A stretch of 64,000 bases of DNA from Thalassia testudinum (lineage: Eukaryota > Streptophyta > Magnoliopsida > Alismatales > Hydrocharitaceae). The notes under the pieces are model-generated. The model searched no databases, was not told the origin of the DNA, and worked only from the letters and a program-made list of their open reading frames with translations. The stretch's first letter is position 1. Every line of letters begins with the position of its first letter. Below, piece by piece: positions 21,620 to 32,959 of this stretch. The stretch is taken from positions 57,279,501 to 57,343,500 of the forward strand of contig JAZHRO010000012.1 of the NCBI GenBank assembly GCA_037157565.1, given 5' to 3'. Position numbers and translations under genes: made by a program.

Positions 21620-24257
21620 TGTTACGACTTGGTTCTCGAATCCCTACAGGACACGAGATCAGACTGACTCAACTGATCCCAAGACCCAGTCGTCCAACGA
21701 GGAAGTAACCAAAAAGCAGTAAAATAAACCACATTCACCATGCAAGCAACTAATAGTAACAAAGTACAGCAGTAAAGAAATAAACTACTACAGTACACAC
21801 CACCACAACAGTAGAAAATTAAACAGGTACAGGAATATAAGGTGTAGAACGAAAGAGTACAGAATATAAAGGTACAAGAAGCTACTCACTACTACAAAAG
21901 AGTACAAGAGACTACGACTACTGAGCTCTACTAAGCCCAGTACCCTCTGCAGCCGTAGGCTCTGGCTGCTCAACACCTGAACCTGAAAAAGGTTATGAGT
22001 TCAAACGTCAGCGAACGCTGAGTAGAGTAGCAACCAACTACTAAAGTAGTAAATGTAGACTGGTACCTGTTGTTTTTCAATTTCTTTCTTTCTTTAACTA
22101 ATTATTCTTTCTTTCACCACTTGGTTTATTTATCAGGTCTCTTTCTTGATCTCGAATGTTCCTCGTGGGAACGATCTTGATTGCAGTCTTTTTCGAAGAG
22201 TAGAAGTAGCACGTGGTGCTCTCTTGGCCGGGAGAGTCCCCCGTGGTGGTCCTACACCCAGTCAACCACCCCAAGGTCACTGACAAACGTAACGGTAACT
22301 ACGGCACATGCGATAAACGCATGGGTAGCTACCTCGCACTGGCACGCGGTCAGTCGTTTCCGTTAACGGGTGTGCCCAAAGCACAGCACGGAACCAGTAT
22401 AGGGCATAGCCCTCTCAGTAACAGGGGTCTAGCCCCTAAGAACCAAATAGGGGTCTCGCCCCTCCACAGTCCGCGCACCCTCGCCTGACTACCTTGGTTT
22501 GCCTAGTGGGCCTAACAAGTCGGTGTAGGGCGGCTAGCTGAACCTCGGGCCCCATGGGGTGGCTAACCCTCCTTACACTAGTAGCTCTCCCCGGTACAGT
22601 GTACACGAGGGCCACAGAGTCGGTGCAAAGTGGCCAAACCCACCTCGGGTCTCGACCCGAAGGCGACAAGCTCCCCTCTACACTAAGAGGTAACATGTGC
22701 TCCCCTTGGTACCACATACTCAAGGGATAGCACACTCCCCAGTACATTCCTAGATCCATTCCATTTATTTCCAGGAGCTCATCTCCTAATTCCCCGAAGG
22801 GTTCACGCTCATGTTTCCAACATTCAATCTTCCAATTTCAGTTCATATACATGCAGCTCATATTTTGACATTCAACGCAAACAACATGAATTTACATGTA
22901 GCAGTTTGCTAACAACTGTACTTTATGTTTCACAGGCAGCTATTATCCATTTACAGGCAATTGTTATTATTCTATTTACTCATCTAAGACTGCAATTCAT
23001 ACATTCCATCCAAATATTCCAGTGTTTCTAGTCCTAGGATTCATGCTATACCCTAGGATCTAATCATTCATTCCACACATGTATTCAGGTTTGTAATTAA
23101 ACTAGGGGAAGCCACTCTACCAGTAAACCCAGGAGTAGTAGGGGCTTGATCGACAGGTCCACATGCCTCAGCAAACCCCAAACCTGCAACGGAGCAAGGT
23201 CCTGTCACAAGGACCAAACACAAGAGACTACTCAGAGCAGTATAGAAAGTATTCCAACATGTAGGGAAAAACATACAGGAAACAACAGTATCTTAATTGC
23301 GGAAATTAGACCTCAAACAGACCCTAAAAGGGTCAAAAATAGTAATTCTGACTCAAATCAGACGTCTAGAATACCTTCTAGACGTCTTAAAAGAGTCCAG
23401 AGCCATACCTCGATTCCTGCGCCACACTTCAGACGTCTAGGAACACCGCTGGACCATCTGGTCCCAGTTCCAGACGTCCGACCACCTCTCCGGACTTCTG
23501 GAAACGCTTCCCATTGTCTGGTGCCTCGTCTAGACATCTCCGTGCGTGTGAGGGCGTGTCCTGCTCCTTCCCGAATCAACACCTGAGCGAATCAACCGAA
23601 TCTTCCATCAAAAGGCAAGAGACAGCGCCTCGGTGGAACGGCCTGCATGGTCGTATCCACAAAGAAGGTGTACGTTGCGAAGCTTACCTTTCAGTCATCT
23701 GGAACCTCCTCCAGACGTCTAATTCTAGGAAAAGCCAGAATCAGAACCTTCCTGCGCCTTCTCGCACCGAGCGTGGCCACGCCGCGCCCGCTCGCTTGCT
23801 GCTCCGACTGCAGCAGTGTCGGGTTGGACCTCCCTGATGCACCTCTCTGCCTCGTGCACGCGCTGACCGGCCGTGAGCTCTTCGGCGAGCTCCCACACAA
23901 GGTCGCGCGCTCTCCTCTCTTCCCCTCGCTGCTCCTCTCCTCCCACGCCACTCACGCTTGCTGCTCGCTGCCTGCTGCTCTCGTTGGAGGAAGGAGAAGG
24001 GTGGATGGAAGTGGGGTGGTGTGAGGGAGAGGAGGGGGGTTTATAAGGGTGAGGTTTTAGGGTTTTCGCTGGGAGCTGTAGAGAGAGAAGACGGAGGAAA
24101 ACGAGGGGTACTGTTTGCGTGCAGCACGTGCGCAGACGCAAGTTTGTACCCAAGATTTTCGATCTTCAAACGTCTGGGAATGAGTCCAGACGTCTTACTA
24201 GACATCTGACCTAAAGTCCGGACGTCTTAAAAAGGATTAATATCACGGGTCTTAACA
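21620..24257 (-). mobile_element. Solo LTR, Tekay/Del type
   Basis: A 2.64-kb LTR in minus orientation, starting TGTTACGACTTGG and ending GGGTCTTAACA in plus reading, with the perfect 5-bp duplication ACAAC at 21615-21619 and 24258-24262. It resembles the LTRs of element 1 throughout, including the CCTAGGATTCATGC unit near 23034 and AGACGTCT pairs at 23360-23720 and 24170-24230. A TATA-like TTATAA is at 24041. The long open frames in 23146-24209 are shadows of GC-rich LTR sequence. Confidence 0.88.
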
Positions 24258-25203
24258 ACAACCCTTCTTCTTTCTTTCCTTCAACCCTTCTTTCTCTAGC
24301 TTTCTTCTCACAGCAGGGGCAACTTTAGAATTTGGCTAAGCGCTAGCCAGTTCTCACCAAGAGCAAAACCCTCCCCCTACTCGTGCAAGCTCTCCTTCTC
24401 TCTTTCTCTCTTTAGGATCCGCTCTCCTAGAGACACAAGGCAATCGGGTTATCGGACCTAGCATACCCAGGTCCAGGCTCACCGGTAGTTGGTGATGAGT
24501 GAGGAGTGAGGGCTAGGCGGGTTAACGAGTCAGGCTAGGTCCGCAGGCAGAGGTCACGTAGGAGGCGGGTGTGGGTGAGAGGGACCACACCCCTTGTTTG
24601 GAGGAAAAGAGTCCTATTGACAAATTCAATATATGCGTGTCCGCCGCTTTAGTGGCTTCCGATGTGGGACTATCTACTGCCACTTTGCTCGTGCACGCTG
24701 TTGCTGCTTCCTTTGCCCAATTCTCACGTAAGGAGCGGTCAAAGGCTCCAATTGACCATGCGAGGATGTTCCTGGAGGTAGTCCGCTCTGTCTGGAATCG
24801 AAGACCTGGAGCTACAGGTTTGATTAGAGCTTCAAGCAAGCTCGAGGCGTGCTGCGTCAATGGCGGAGAGGCGAATATCTAAAAGCAGAAATATGGCCTC
24901 GCGGCCTAATTAAACTTGCTCAGGACCTTCGTCGAACCACGGTGAATGTGTCAGTGGTGGTTGTATGGTGTGGCGGAGTCCGTTCGTGTGTGGCAGTCGG
25001 TGACGGAGGAGATGAACGGAAGTGGGTTTGTTTGGTGGAGCGTTGGAGGGGGCAATAAGGTGAAATAGGAGAGGGGAAATGTGTGGAGAGATGTGGCAGA
25101 GGTTTTGAGGTAGTCGGCGAGGAGTTTGGTGGTGTGTGGAGAAAGATGTCCCTCACCAGAGGTATGGCCGAAGCGATGGAAGACGAAGTCACGGGAGCGT
25201 GGT

Positions 25204-27931
25204 TGTTACGAACGCGCGCTTCAGACGTCTTTTAAGACGTCTGGGAGGTGGCCCAGACGTCTGACCAGACGTCTGGAACCACTTCCAGACGTTTGACCAG
25301 ACGTCTGGAACCACTTCCAGACGTCTGGGAATCGGTTATTTTTGGCACGTGTGTTTCGTCTGCGCGCCTGAGCGCACAGACCTGCGTACGCTCTCTCTCC
25401 CTCTCTTTTTCCCTCTCTCCTGCGGCCGCAGACCCACCCTGTCCGCTCTCTCTCTCCTCCTCGCCCGGCCTTAAAAGGCCACACCCTCTCCCTCACTCCC
25501 GTCACCTCCGCCCCCTTCCTCTTCTCCTTCCAGCCAGTGCGCAAGAGCGAGCGCGAGTGAGCGGCGGCAGCGACAGCCGCGGTGAGCGGGGGAGGAGGTG
25601 CTGCACGTGGAAGAGGCGCTCGGCCATGAGGGTGAGCTCGTCGGGATTGCTAGGGCCGGCCGGCGGGGGGGGGTGCAGCGGGAGTGGAGCGACGCGGGGG
25701 GGGACTACTGCAGTTTGAGCAGCAGGCGGACGAGACGCGGCACGGCCGGGCGTCGCGAGTAGAGGGCGAGTCGCGCCCTGGTTCGGGAAACTTTTCCAGA
25801 ATCAGACGTCTGGGCTTCTAGCCAGACGACTGGCACGACGTCTGAAAGGTGAGTTATTCCGTCTTTCTTCCTCTTCTACGACTGACCGTACTAAGAGAGA
25901 GAGGAAATGGGTACGCGCAGGTTTTGAGATTCGCATCCAACGCGAATCAGACGTCTGGCTGCAGTGCCAGCCGACGGGAACGACTTCCAGACGTCCGGGG
26001 TGACCATCGGACGTCTGGGAACTAGGCCAGACGCCCCCGCAGGCTTCTGGACATCTGAGAGACCACGCAGGGCAAAGGTAACCTCTGATCCACTTTTTAA
26101 GACGTCTGGAAGAGGTTCCAGACGTCTGATTTTGCACTATTTCGTTGTTTTCGACCCGTTTGGGGCCCGTTCGAAGTCCGTTTTCCACGTTTCGAGTTGC
26201 GTTCTTTTCAGAATTGAATCCTCTACCCGTCTACAGTAGTTGCATACTATTTTGAGAAACTCATTGTGTTTGATCCTTGTGATAGGACCCCGTTCCGTTG
26301 CAGTCTCGGGGGTTGCAGAGGCACGCGGGATTCCCGACCACGCCCCCAGTACTCCTGTTGTAACCGGTAGAGTGTCCTTTAAGTTTATTAGTATAATCTG
26401 TTAATTATGGAACCATAAATAGAACCTAGGACATTGCATGAATCCTAGGAATGAGAAACTAGAATGAATGGTAGATCCTAGGGTGTTGCATGAATCCTAG
26501 GGCTGGAAAATTAGATTGTATGATAGATCCTAGGGTATGGCATGAATCCTAGGATGGGAAGAACTAGTGGAATATATGAATACTGCAGTCTTGGAAAATG
26601 TGGAAAGGAAATAATAGCTACCTGTAAATTGGTTTAACAGCTGCCTATTATGAATAAATGAGCATGTCTGGGAATATGGGATGTATGAATGTGAAACTGG
26701 GAAGGTGAAACCTGAATGTGCTGAGTTAAAAGAACTGGAACCCTACGGGGAATTAGGAGTGGAACTCCTGGAAAGAGAAAGGAATGGAACTGAGAAAGAA
26801 AGACGTGGTAGTGTGCTGCCTCTTGGGTACGTAGTATCAAGGGAAGTACCTGTACCTGTTTAGTGCAGAGCGGAGCCAGCCGCCCCAGGGACCCGGGGTT
26901 AGGACTGGCCACTTTGTACCGACTTGCTGGCCCTTGTGTACGTAGTACCGAGGAGAGCTACTAGTGTAGGGAGGTACTAGTTACCCCACGGGCCCCAGGG
27001 TTCTGCTAGCCTCCTACACCAACTTGTTAGGCCCACTGGGCAACCCAGGGTAGTCAGGCGAGGGTGTGCAGACTGTGGAGGGGCGAGGCCCCTGTTTGGT
27101 TACTGTGGAGGGGTTGGACCCCTGTTACTGAGAGGGCTCTGCCCTGTACTGGTTCCGTGCTGTGCTTTGGGCGCACCCGTTAACGGAAATGACTGACCGC
27201 ATGCCAGTGCGGGTTAGCTACCTGTGCGTTTATCGCGCGTGCCGTAGTCACCGTTACGCCTATCCGTGACCTTGGGGTGGTTGACTGAGAGTAGGATCAC
27301 CACGGGGGACTCTCCCGGCCAGGAGAGCACCATGTGCTACTTCTACTGTTCGGAAAAGACTGCAATCAAGATCGTTCCCACGAGGAACATTTGAGATCAA
27401 GTGAAGGATCTGAGAAATAGATAAATTTTGAGACAATAGAAAGACGTAATTGAAGAAAGTAACAGAACATAACAGCTACTGTATACTCTACTGTTTCTTT
27501 TGTTTTAGTTGCCACTCTACTCAGCGTTTTGCTGACGTGTTACACTCGTTACCTTTCAGGACCAGGTGTTGAGTAGCTAGGGTCAGCGGCTGCAGAGGAC
27601 GTTGGGCCGAGTAGGGTCCAGTAGAGTTACCACTGTTCTCTTGTACCTCTTTTTTGTTCCACTGTAGTGAGTAGTTCTTGTTACCGTTGTGCTTTTCTTT
27701 ACCTGCAGTTTCATATTATGTTATTAATGTTGTTCTACTGTTGTGGTGGTATATACTGTAGTGGTTTCTTTCCTTACTGCTGTATTTTCTTACTGTTAGT
27801 TATATTCATGCTGAATGTGGTTTATTTTACTGCTCTTTTGGTTACTTCCTCGTTGGACGACCAGGCCTTGGGATTAGTCGAGTCGGTCCGATTCTCGTGT
27901 CTCGTAGGGACTCGGGAATCGGGTCATTACA
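25204..27931 (+). repeat. 5' LTR of Tekay element 2 (2.73 kb)
   Basis: It runs from TGTTACGAACG to GGGTCATTACA. Order of parts: a dense GACGTC palindrome array (25226-25330), a pyrimidine-rich stretch, a GGCCTTAAAAGGCC palindrome (25468-25481) that may hold the TATA function, a GC-rich block with more GACGTC motifs (25800-26130), the conserved GTTCCGTTGCAGTC block (26290), CCTAGG repeats (26419-26560) and a long GC-balanced 3' part. It differs from the 3' LTR by an extra unit of about 44 bp in the GACGTC array. Confidence 0.88.
25226..25330. repeat. Array of AGACGTCT palindromes at the start of the Tekay LTR
   Basis: Eight exact or near copies of AGACGTCT in about 105 bp. They are arranged as inverted partners such as CAGACGTCTGG AACCACTT CCAGACGT, so neighbouring motifs can fold into hairpins as well as being palindromic themselves. 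The 3' LTR (32982-33040) has fewer copies because one repeat unit is absent. Confidence 0.85.
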
Positions 27932-27934
27932 AGA

Positions 27935-27951
27935 TGGTATCAGAGCAAGGT
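27935..27951 (+). other. Primer-binding site of Tekay element 2
   Basis: TGGTATCAGAGCAAGGT, three bases after the 5' LTR, is complementary to the 3' end of plant initiator tRNA-Met over at least its first 12 bases (TGGTATCAGAGC). This is the usual primer for chromoviruses and sets the plus orientation. Confidence 0.9.
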
Positions 27952-28112
27952 CGTCCCGAGAAGTGAATCAACTGACTGGAAAATAACCAATGCACATGTC
28001 TATAACTAGAGTAGCCACCACAACATATCTTTGACATGAGTTCTTAGACGTTTCCGTTAGGTATCGTTCCGTAGTGACGTGTTCCATTTTGTTTCGCGTC
28101 TCCTTGCAGGAG

Positions 28113-29378
28113 ATGCCTCGTCGTGGGACCAGTGAGGCGGGCCGCGGGCGCGGCCGAGGACGAGGTCGGTGAGGTGGGCGTGCCGTTGCCGACGCCCCAG
28201 TGGACCAGCCACTACTCCCGGACATCCAGGCCAAGGACCTCGCCTGGCTGATACGAGACATTGTACGAGAGGAGCTCCACCCACCGCCCCGAGCGCCTCA
28301 CCTTGGGGCTACGGAGGGGGAGTCCTCTGTGGGACCACTCGACGGACGCGGTGCTGGACACGGGGGAGGAGATGGGCCGCCACAGCCCCCACCTTCCTCC
28401 GATACTTCTGTGCACGAAGCACCTTCGCCTGGAGGTGCACCGGCACCTCCACTGCAGCACCACTTCGAGCTTTTCGGACAGTTCCTGAAGTTGAAGCCCC
28501 CCTCTTTCAAGGGGGATGAGGACCCGACCAAGGCAGAGGACTGACTTGAGCAGATGGAGAAGATCTTCGACACCCTTCGCCCCCCGGTGGAGTGCCGCGT
28601 GGCCTTTGCCACGTACCAGCTGGAGAGTACGGCACACAAGTGGTGGAGGGCGGTCCGGGGACAGGAGAGGGACGAGCTGACCTGGGACTAGTTCGTCACC
28701 CTCTTCTGCAAGCAGTACTTTCCCCAGACGTGGCAGGACCAGAGGAGGCGGGAGTTCCACACTCTCCGCCAAGGAACGATGACTATGAGCGCGTACCGCA
28801 CGCGTTTCTTGGAGCTATCCCGCTTTGCAGCGACAAAAGTAGCCACAGAGGAGGAGCGCCTTTGGAGGTTCACCGAGGGGCTCTGGCATGCGATCAGGGG
28901 GTATGTCAAACCCCTGAAGCTGCCTACGTTTTCGAGGGTGGTAGACGCAGCTATGACTTATGAGGAGACCAACCCGTCCGCGCGAGACACTGACGGCGAG
29001 CGGAAGAGGCCCTTTCAGCCGGACTTTTCACATGGCCGGCAAGAGAGGAGACACGTGGCGTCCGCAGGAGAGCCGTCACGTTTTGCAGGGCCATCAGTGG
29101 CCTTTGGGGGCCCTCGACAGGGGCCAGTCGCCAGCACCGGACCCCCGCCCTGCCGACAGCAGGGACCCACTGAGGGCGGGAGTCGGGTTCCCCTCTGTTA
29201 CTAGTGTGGCCAGCCGGGCCACATCAAGGGGGACTGCCCGTCTAGGGCAGGAGGTCAGCAGATACTCCCCGCGCAGAGCACTGGAGGGCGCGCAGGAGGC
29301 CGCGGTTCCCAGGCGCGAGGAGGAGGACAGCAGTCACGAGGAGGGTACCGGCCAGCACCTACCTGTCCGACGCAGAGT
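28113..29378 (+). pseudogene. Tekay element 2 gag
   Basis: It starts at the ATG at 28113 (MPRRGTSEAGRGRGRGRGR). A later conserved start would miss the basic N-terminus shared with element 1. Landmarks: LIRDIVREELHPPPRAP, HFELFGQFLKLKPPSFKG, the gag core with VAFATYQLESTAHKWWR, QYFPQTWQDQRRREFHTLRQG and TRFLELSRFAA, then the CCHC zinc knuckle ending [11 protein letters not shown] near 29240. In-frame stops at 28170, 28542, 28689 and 29202; the last falls inside the knuckle, replacing the Gln expected from element 1. The frame is otherwise continuous into pol, so gag and pol were one reading frame. Confidence 0.88.
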
Positions 29379-29990
29379 GTGGCTGCTTCGTCCGCACCTA
29401 GAGCTGAAGGGCGTATCAACGCCCTGACACACAGGGATGCCAGAGCTTCGGGCTCGGTAGTGGCAGGTATGGTTTCAGTTTCCGGCAGACTCGTTTACAC
29501 ACTTTTCGATTCCAGCGCTACGCACTCATTTGTCGCAGCCAGTTTCGCAGTTAGTTTGGACCAGGATTATACACTGTTAGAGAATCCGTTCATAATCAGA
29601 GGTCCGAGTGGTCAGCTGTTTGTAGCTGAGGAGGTGTACATGGATTGCGAGGTCAACGTTGGGGGACATAGCCTGCCGGCTGACCTGATTATGATACAGA
29701 TGGAGGACTTTGGAGTGATTCTGGGGATGGACTGGCTGTCCGCTTACCACGCCTTGGTAGACTGTTTTGAGAGGAAGATTGTCTTCTCCATGCTGGAGTT
29801 ACCTTCTTTCGAGTTTCACGGACAGCCAGTGGACGGAGGCTTCAGGTGCATTTCGGCACTTCGGGCGGCGAGACATTTGAGCCAGGGGTGTGAGGGCTTC
29901 CTAGCTTGTGTGGTGGCAGAGCCCAGCCCTGTGGCAGACTTCCAGAGTATCCCGGTGGTCAGAGAGTACCCTGACGTGCTTCCAGACGAG
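29379..29990 (+). pseudogene. Tekay element 2 protease region
   Basis: Same frame as gag. It contains [18 protein letters not shown], then [20 protein letters not shown], where the catalytic DSGA box reads DSSA, then [18 protein letters not shown] and [20 protein letters not shown] (flap region). It ends at [19 protein letters not shown], the usual start of the RT connection. The Gly-to-Ser change in the active-site triplet's neighbour would be expected to harm activity. No stop occurs in this section; it is the longest clean stretch of the polyprotein (29379-30224). Confidence 0.88.
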
Positions 29991-30830
29991 TTACCAGGAC
30001 TACCGCCCGAGCGTGAGATCGAGTTTGAGATCTCACTAGTACTAGGGACCAGCCCCATCTCCACCGCGCCATACAGGATGGCACCACTTGAGCTACGAGA
30101 ACTCAAGTCTCAGTTGCAGGACCTTTTGGAGAAAGGTTTCGTGAGGCCCAGTGCGTCTCCCTGGGGAGCCCCGGTACTATTTGTGAAGAAGAAGGATGGT
30201 ACCCTACGCCTTTGTGTGGACTACTGACAGCTGAATAGGGTCACCATCAAGAGCAGATATCCGCTGCCGAGGATCGATGACTTATTTGACCAGTTGCGGG
30301 GTGCCACGGTGTTCTCCAAGATCGACTTGAGGTCTGGATACCACCAGTTGAGGATCAGGGAGACCGACGTCTCCAAGACAGCTTTCCGCACCCGGTACGG
30401 ACACTACGAGTTTTTGGTCATGCCGTTTGGGCTGACCAATGCCCCCACTGCTTTCATGGATCTGATGAACCGGGTGTTTAGACCGTACTTAGACCAGTTC
30501 GTGGTGGTTTTCATAGATGATGTACTCATCTATTCTAGAGATCGGACACAGCACGGACAACACTTGCGGATGGTTCTAGACACTCTAAGACGACGTAGGC
30601 TGTACGCCAAATATAGCAAGTGCGAGTTCTGGTTGAGGGAGGTGACCTTCTTAGGTCATGTGATCTCTGGAGACGGCTTGGCGGTGGACCCAGCCAAGGT
30701 CGAGGCAGTGCTCAGGTGGGAGAGACCGCGTTCAGTCACTGAGATTTGTAGTTTCCTGGGACTGGCAGGCTACTACAGACGATTCATCAGAGGATTTTCA
30801 CAGATTGCGCGTCCTATGACACAGTTGACC
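29991..30830 (+). pseudogene. Tekay element 2 reverse transcriptase
   Basis: RT with all classical blocks: [49 protein letters not shown], then an in-frame stop at 30225 where element 1 has an Arg or similar codon. Then [48 protein letters not shown] and the catalytic FIDD box at 30510-30521, followed by LIYSR and the thumb segment [20 protein letters not shown]. It would copy element RNA into cDNA. Apart from the stop at 30225 the domain is complete. Confidence 0.9.
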
Positions 30831-31300
30831 CGGAAGGACGTGCCCTTCGCTTGGACAGACGCCTGTGAGGCATGTTTTCTGGAGCTGAAGGAGAGGTTGA
30901 CCTCGGCTCCCGTGCTCACCATCCCTGACAGTAGTGGTGGGTTCGTTGTGTACACGGATGCCTCCTTGCAGGGGTTAGGAGGTATGCTCATGCAGAGGGG
31001 TCACGTTGTCGTTTACGCTTCGCGGCAACTGAAGCCCCATGAGCATACCTACCCTACCCACGACCTAGAGTTGGCAGCTGTTGTCTTCGCGCTGAAGACC
31101 TGGAGGCACTACTTGTACGGTGAGACCTTCGAGATTTTCACAGATCACAAGAGCCTCGGATACCTTTTTGATCAGAAGGAGCTCAACATGAGATAGAGAC
31201 GTTGGTTGGAGCTCATGAAGGACTACGACTGCAGCATCTCCTACCACCCGGGAAAGGCCAATGTGGTGGCTGACGCCTTGAGTCGTAAGGCGCCCGCGCA
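30831..31300 (+). pseudogene. Tekay element 2 RNase H
   Basis: It follows the RT connection without a break. [19 protein letters not shown] carries the first catalytic Asp, [19 protein letters not shown] the Glu, and [19 protein letters not shown] the second Asp. [16 protein letters not shown] marks the domain end. An in-frame TAG at 31194, in place of the Gln codon expected from element 1 (RQRRW), cuts the domain. The function would be removal of template RNA during reverse transcription. Confidence 0.9.
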
Positions 31301-32875
31301 CTTAGCCAGTTTACAGTTACAGAGTTGGAGCCTTTTGGAGGAGGTGGGCAGTTGGCGACCCCTGGAGTTACAGGGGCACTGTGGGGCAGTGACGGTGACA
31401 CGACAGACTAAGCCAGAGCTGATAGACCGCATCATCACAGGACAGATGGCCGATCCGTACTTGCAGTCCTTGCGCGACAGAGTACTGTCAGGAGACCCAG
31501 GGGACTTCTCTTTCACAGACCAGGTGCTGCGCCTGAGGGGACGGTTGTGCGTTCCCAAAGACGAGGAGCTGTTGAGAGAGCTCCTGACTGAGGCACACGG
31601 TTCCAGATTCACCATACATCCCGAAAACACGAAGATGTACCATGACTTGAGACGCGAGTTTTGGTGGAGGGGGATGAAGCGGGATGTGGGTGAATTCGTG
31701 CAGCAGTGCTTAGAGTGCCAACAGGTGAAAGCCGAGCATCAGAGGCCTGCAGGGCCGTTGCAGCCGCTTCCAGTGCCAGAGTGGAAGTGGGAGAGCATCA
31801 CCATGGACTTGGTGGTGGGCTTACCTGTTACCCAGCGAGGGCACGACGCTGTCTAGGTAATTGTGGATAGACTGACGAAGACGGCGCGATTCTTGCCGAT
31901 CCGAGTCACTTTGGGACCAGCACAGTTGGCAGAGAGGTATATCCGTGATGTGGTACGACTACACGGAGTTCCGCGGGAGATCGTATCCGACCGGGATACC
32001 CGCTTTACGTCCTAGTTTTGGGTTGAGTTTCAGCAGGCCTTGGGGACGCGGTTGAGGTTTAGTACGGCTTACCACCCCCAGACGGACGGACAGTCTGAGC
32101 GCACGATACAGACACTTGAGGACCTTTTGCGTGCCTGTGTACTGGATGGAGGGGCTCTTGGGAGGAACACCTGCCCCTAGCGGAGTTCGCATACAACAAC
32201 AGTTATCACTCGAGCATCGGCATGGCTCCCTATGAGGCTCTGTACGGACGGAGGTGTACGGCACCCTTGAGTTGGGTTGAAGTGGGGACCAAGTGGGAGG
32301 TTGGCCCCAGGTTGATCCGGCAGAGTCAGGAGGTAATTGAGAAGATCCACAGGAGACTACGCACTGTCAGGAGCAGACAGAAGAGCTACGCGGATCGGAG
32401 ACGCAGAGAGGTGCAGTTTGAGGTTCGGGACCACGTCTTCCTTCGTGTTTCGCCCATGAAGGGCCTACAGCTGTTTGGGGTGAGAGGGAAGCTCGCGCCG
32501 AGGTTCGTGGAACCCTTTGAGGTCCTGGAGCGGGTTGGACCCGTTGCTTTAGACTTACCCTCCCCCCTGCAGCTTTCTGGTGTGCACGACGTGTTCCACG
32601 TGTCCAACCTCAGGAAGTACGTAGCCGATTCCAGCTACGTACTGAGTCACGAGAGCGTCGAGGTGGGCGACGACCTGACCAACCCCGAGCGGCCAGTGCA
32701 GATTCTAGACCGAGCCGTCCGCAGTTTGAGACGAAAGCAAGTACCCCTGGTAAAGGTTTTGTGGAGGTGCCAGCGGTATGAGGAGGCTACCTGGGAGCCT
32801 GAGGCGGCAATGCAGGAGCAGTACCCGGAGATTTTCGCGGGTACGTCTTTTCAGACCGGCTTTGGTCCTCTTTGA
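31301..32875 (+). pseudogene. Tekay element 2 integrase with chromodomain-like tail
   Basis: HHCC finger (MYHDLRREFWWRGMKRDVG, CLECQQVKAEH), then the DDE core: MDLVVGLP, a stop at 31854 where Trp is expected, [22 protein letters not shown], a stop at 32013 where Gln is expected, then [20 protein letters not shown] small indel near 32140 shifts the frame, and the rest reads from 32222 in another frame: GPY-like FEVLERVGPVALDLP, HDVFHVSNLRKYV and the C-terminal VKVLWRCQRYEEATWEP. That tail resembles the short chromodomain of Tekay/Del elements, which is thought to guide insertion to certain chromatin. Confidence 0.88.
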
Positions 32876-32921
32876 GTTTGTTATGGTTATTTTGACGTCT
32901 TTTCCGCACCCTAGTTAGCGC

Positions 32922-32941
32922 AAGTTTCGGGGATGAAACTT
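32922..32941 (+). promoter_or_regulatory. Hairpin before the 3' LTR (PPT position), element 2
   Basis: AAGTTTC GGGGAT GAAACTT, a perfect 7-bp stem with a 6-base loop, 18 bp before the 3' LTR. It corresponds to 5996-6015 in element 1. The loop GGGGA is the only purine run near the LTR edge, so it could be the plus-strand primer region; this is inference. Confidence 0.55.
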
Positions 32942-32959
32942 CCTTTGAGTTTGTTATAT

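Noticed and set aside
25226..25330. Possible CRISPR-like array
   Set aside because: Repeats are 8-10 bp palindromes with irregular spacers of a few bases in a plant LTR; there are no cas genes and the length is wrong.
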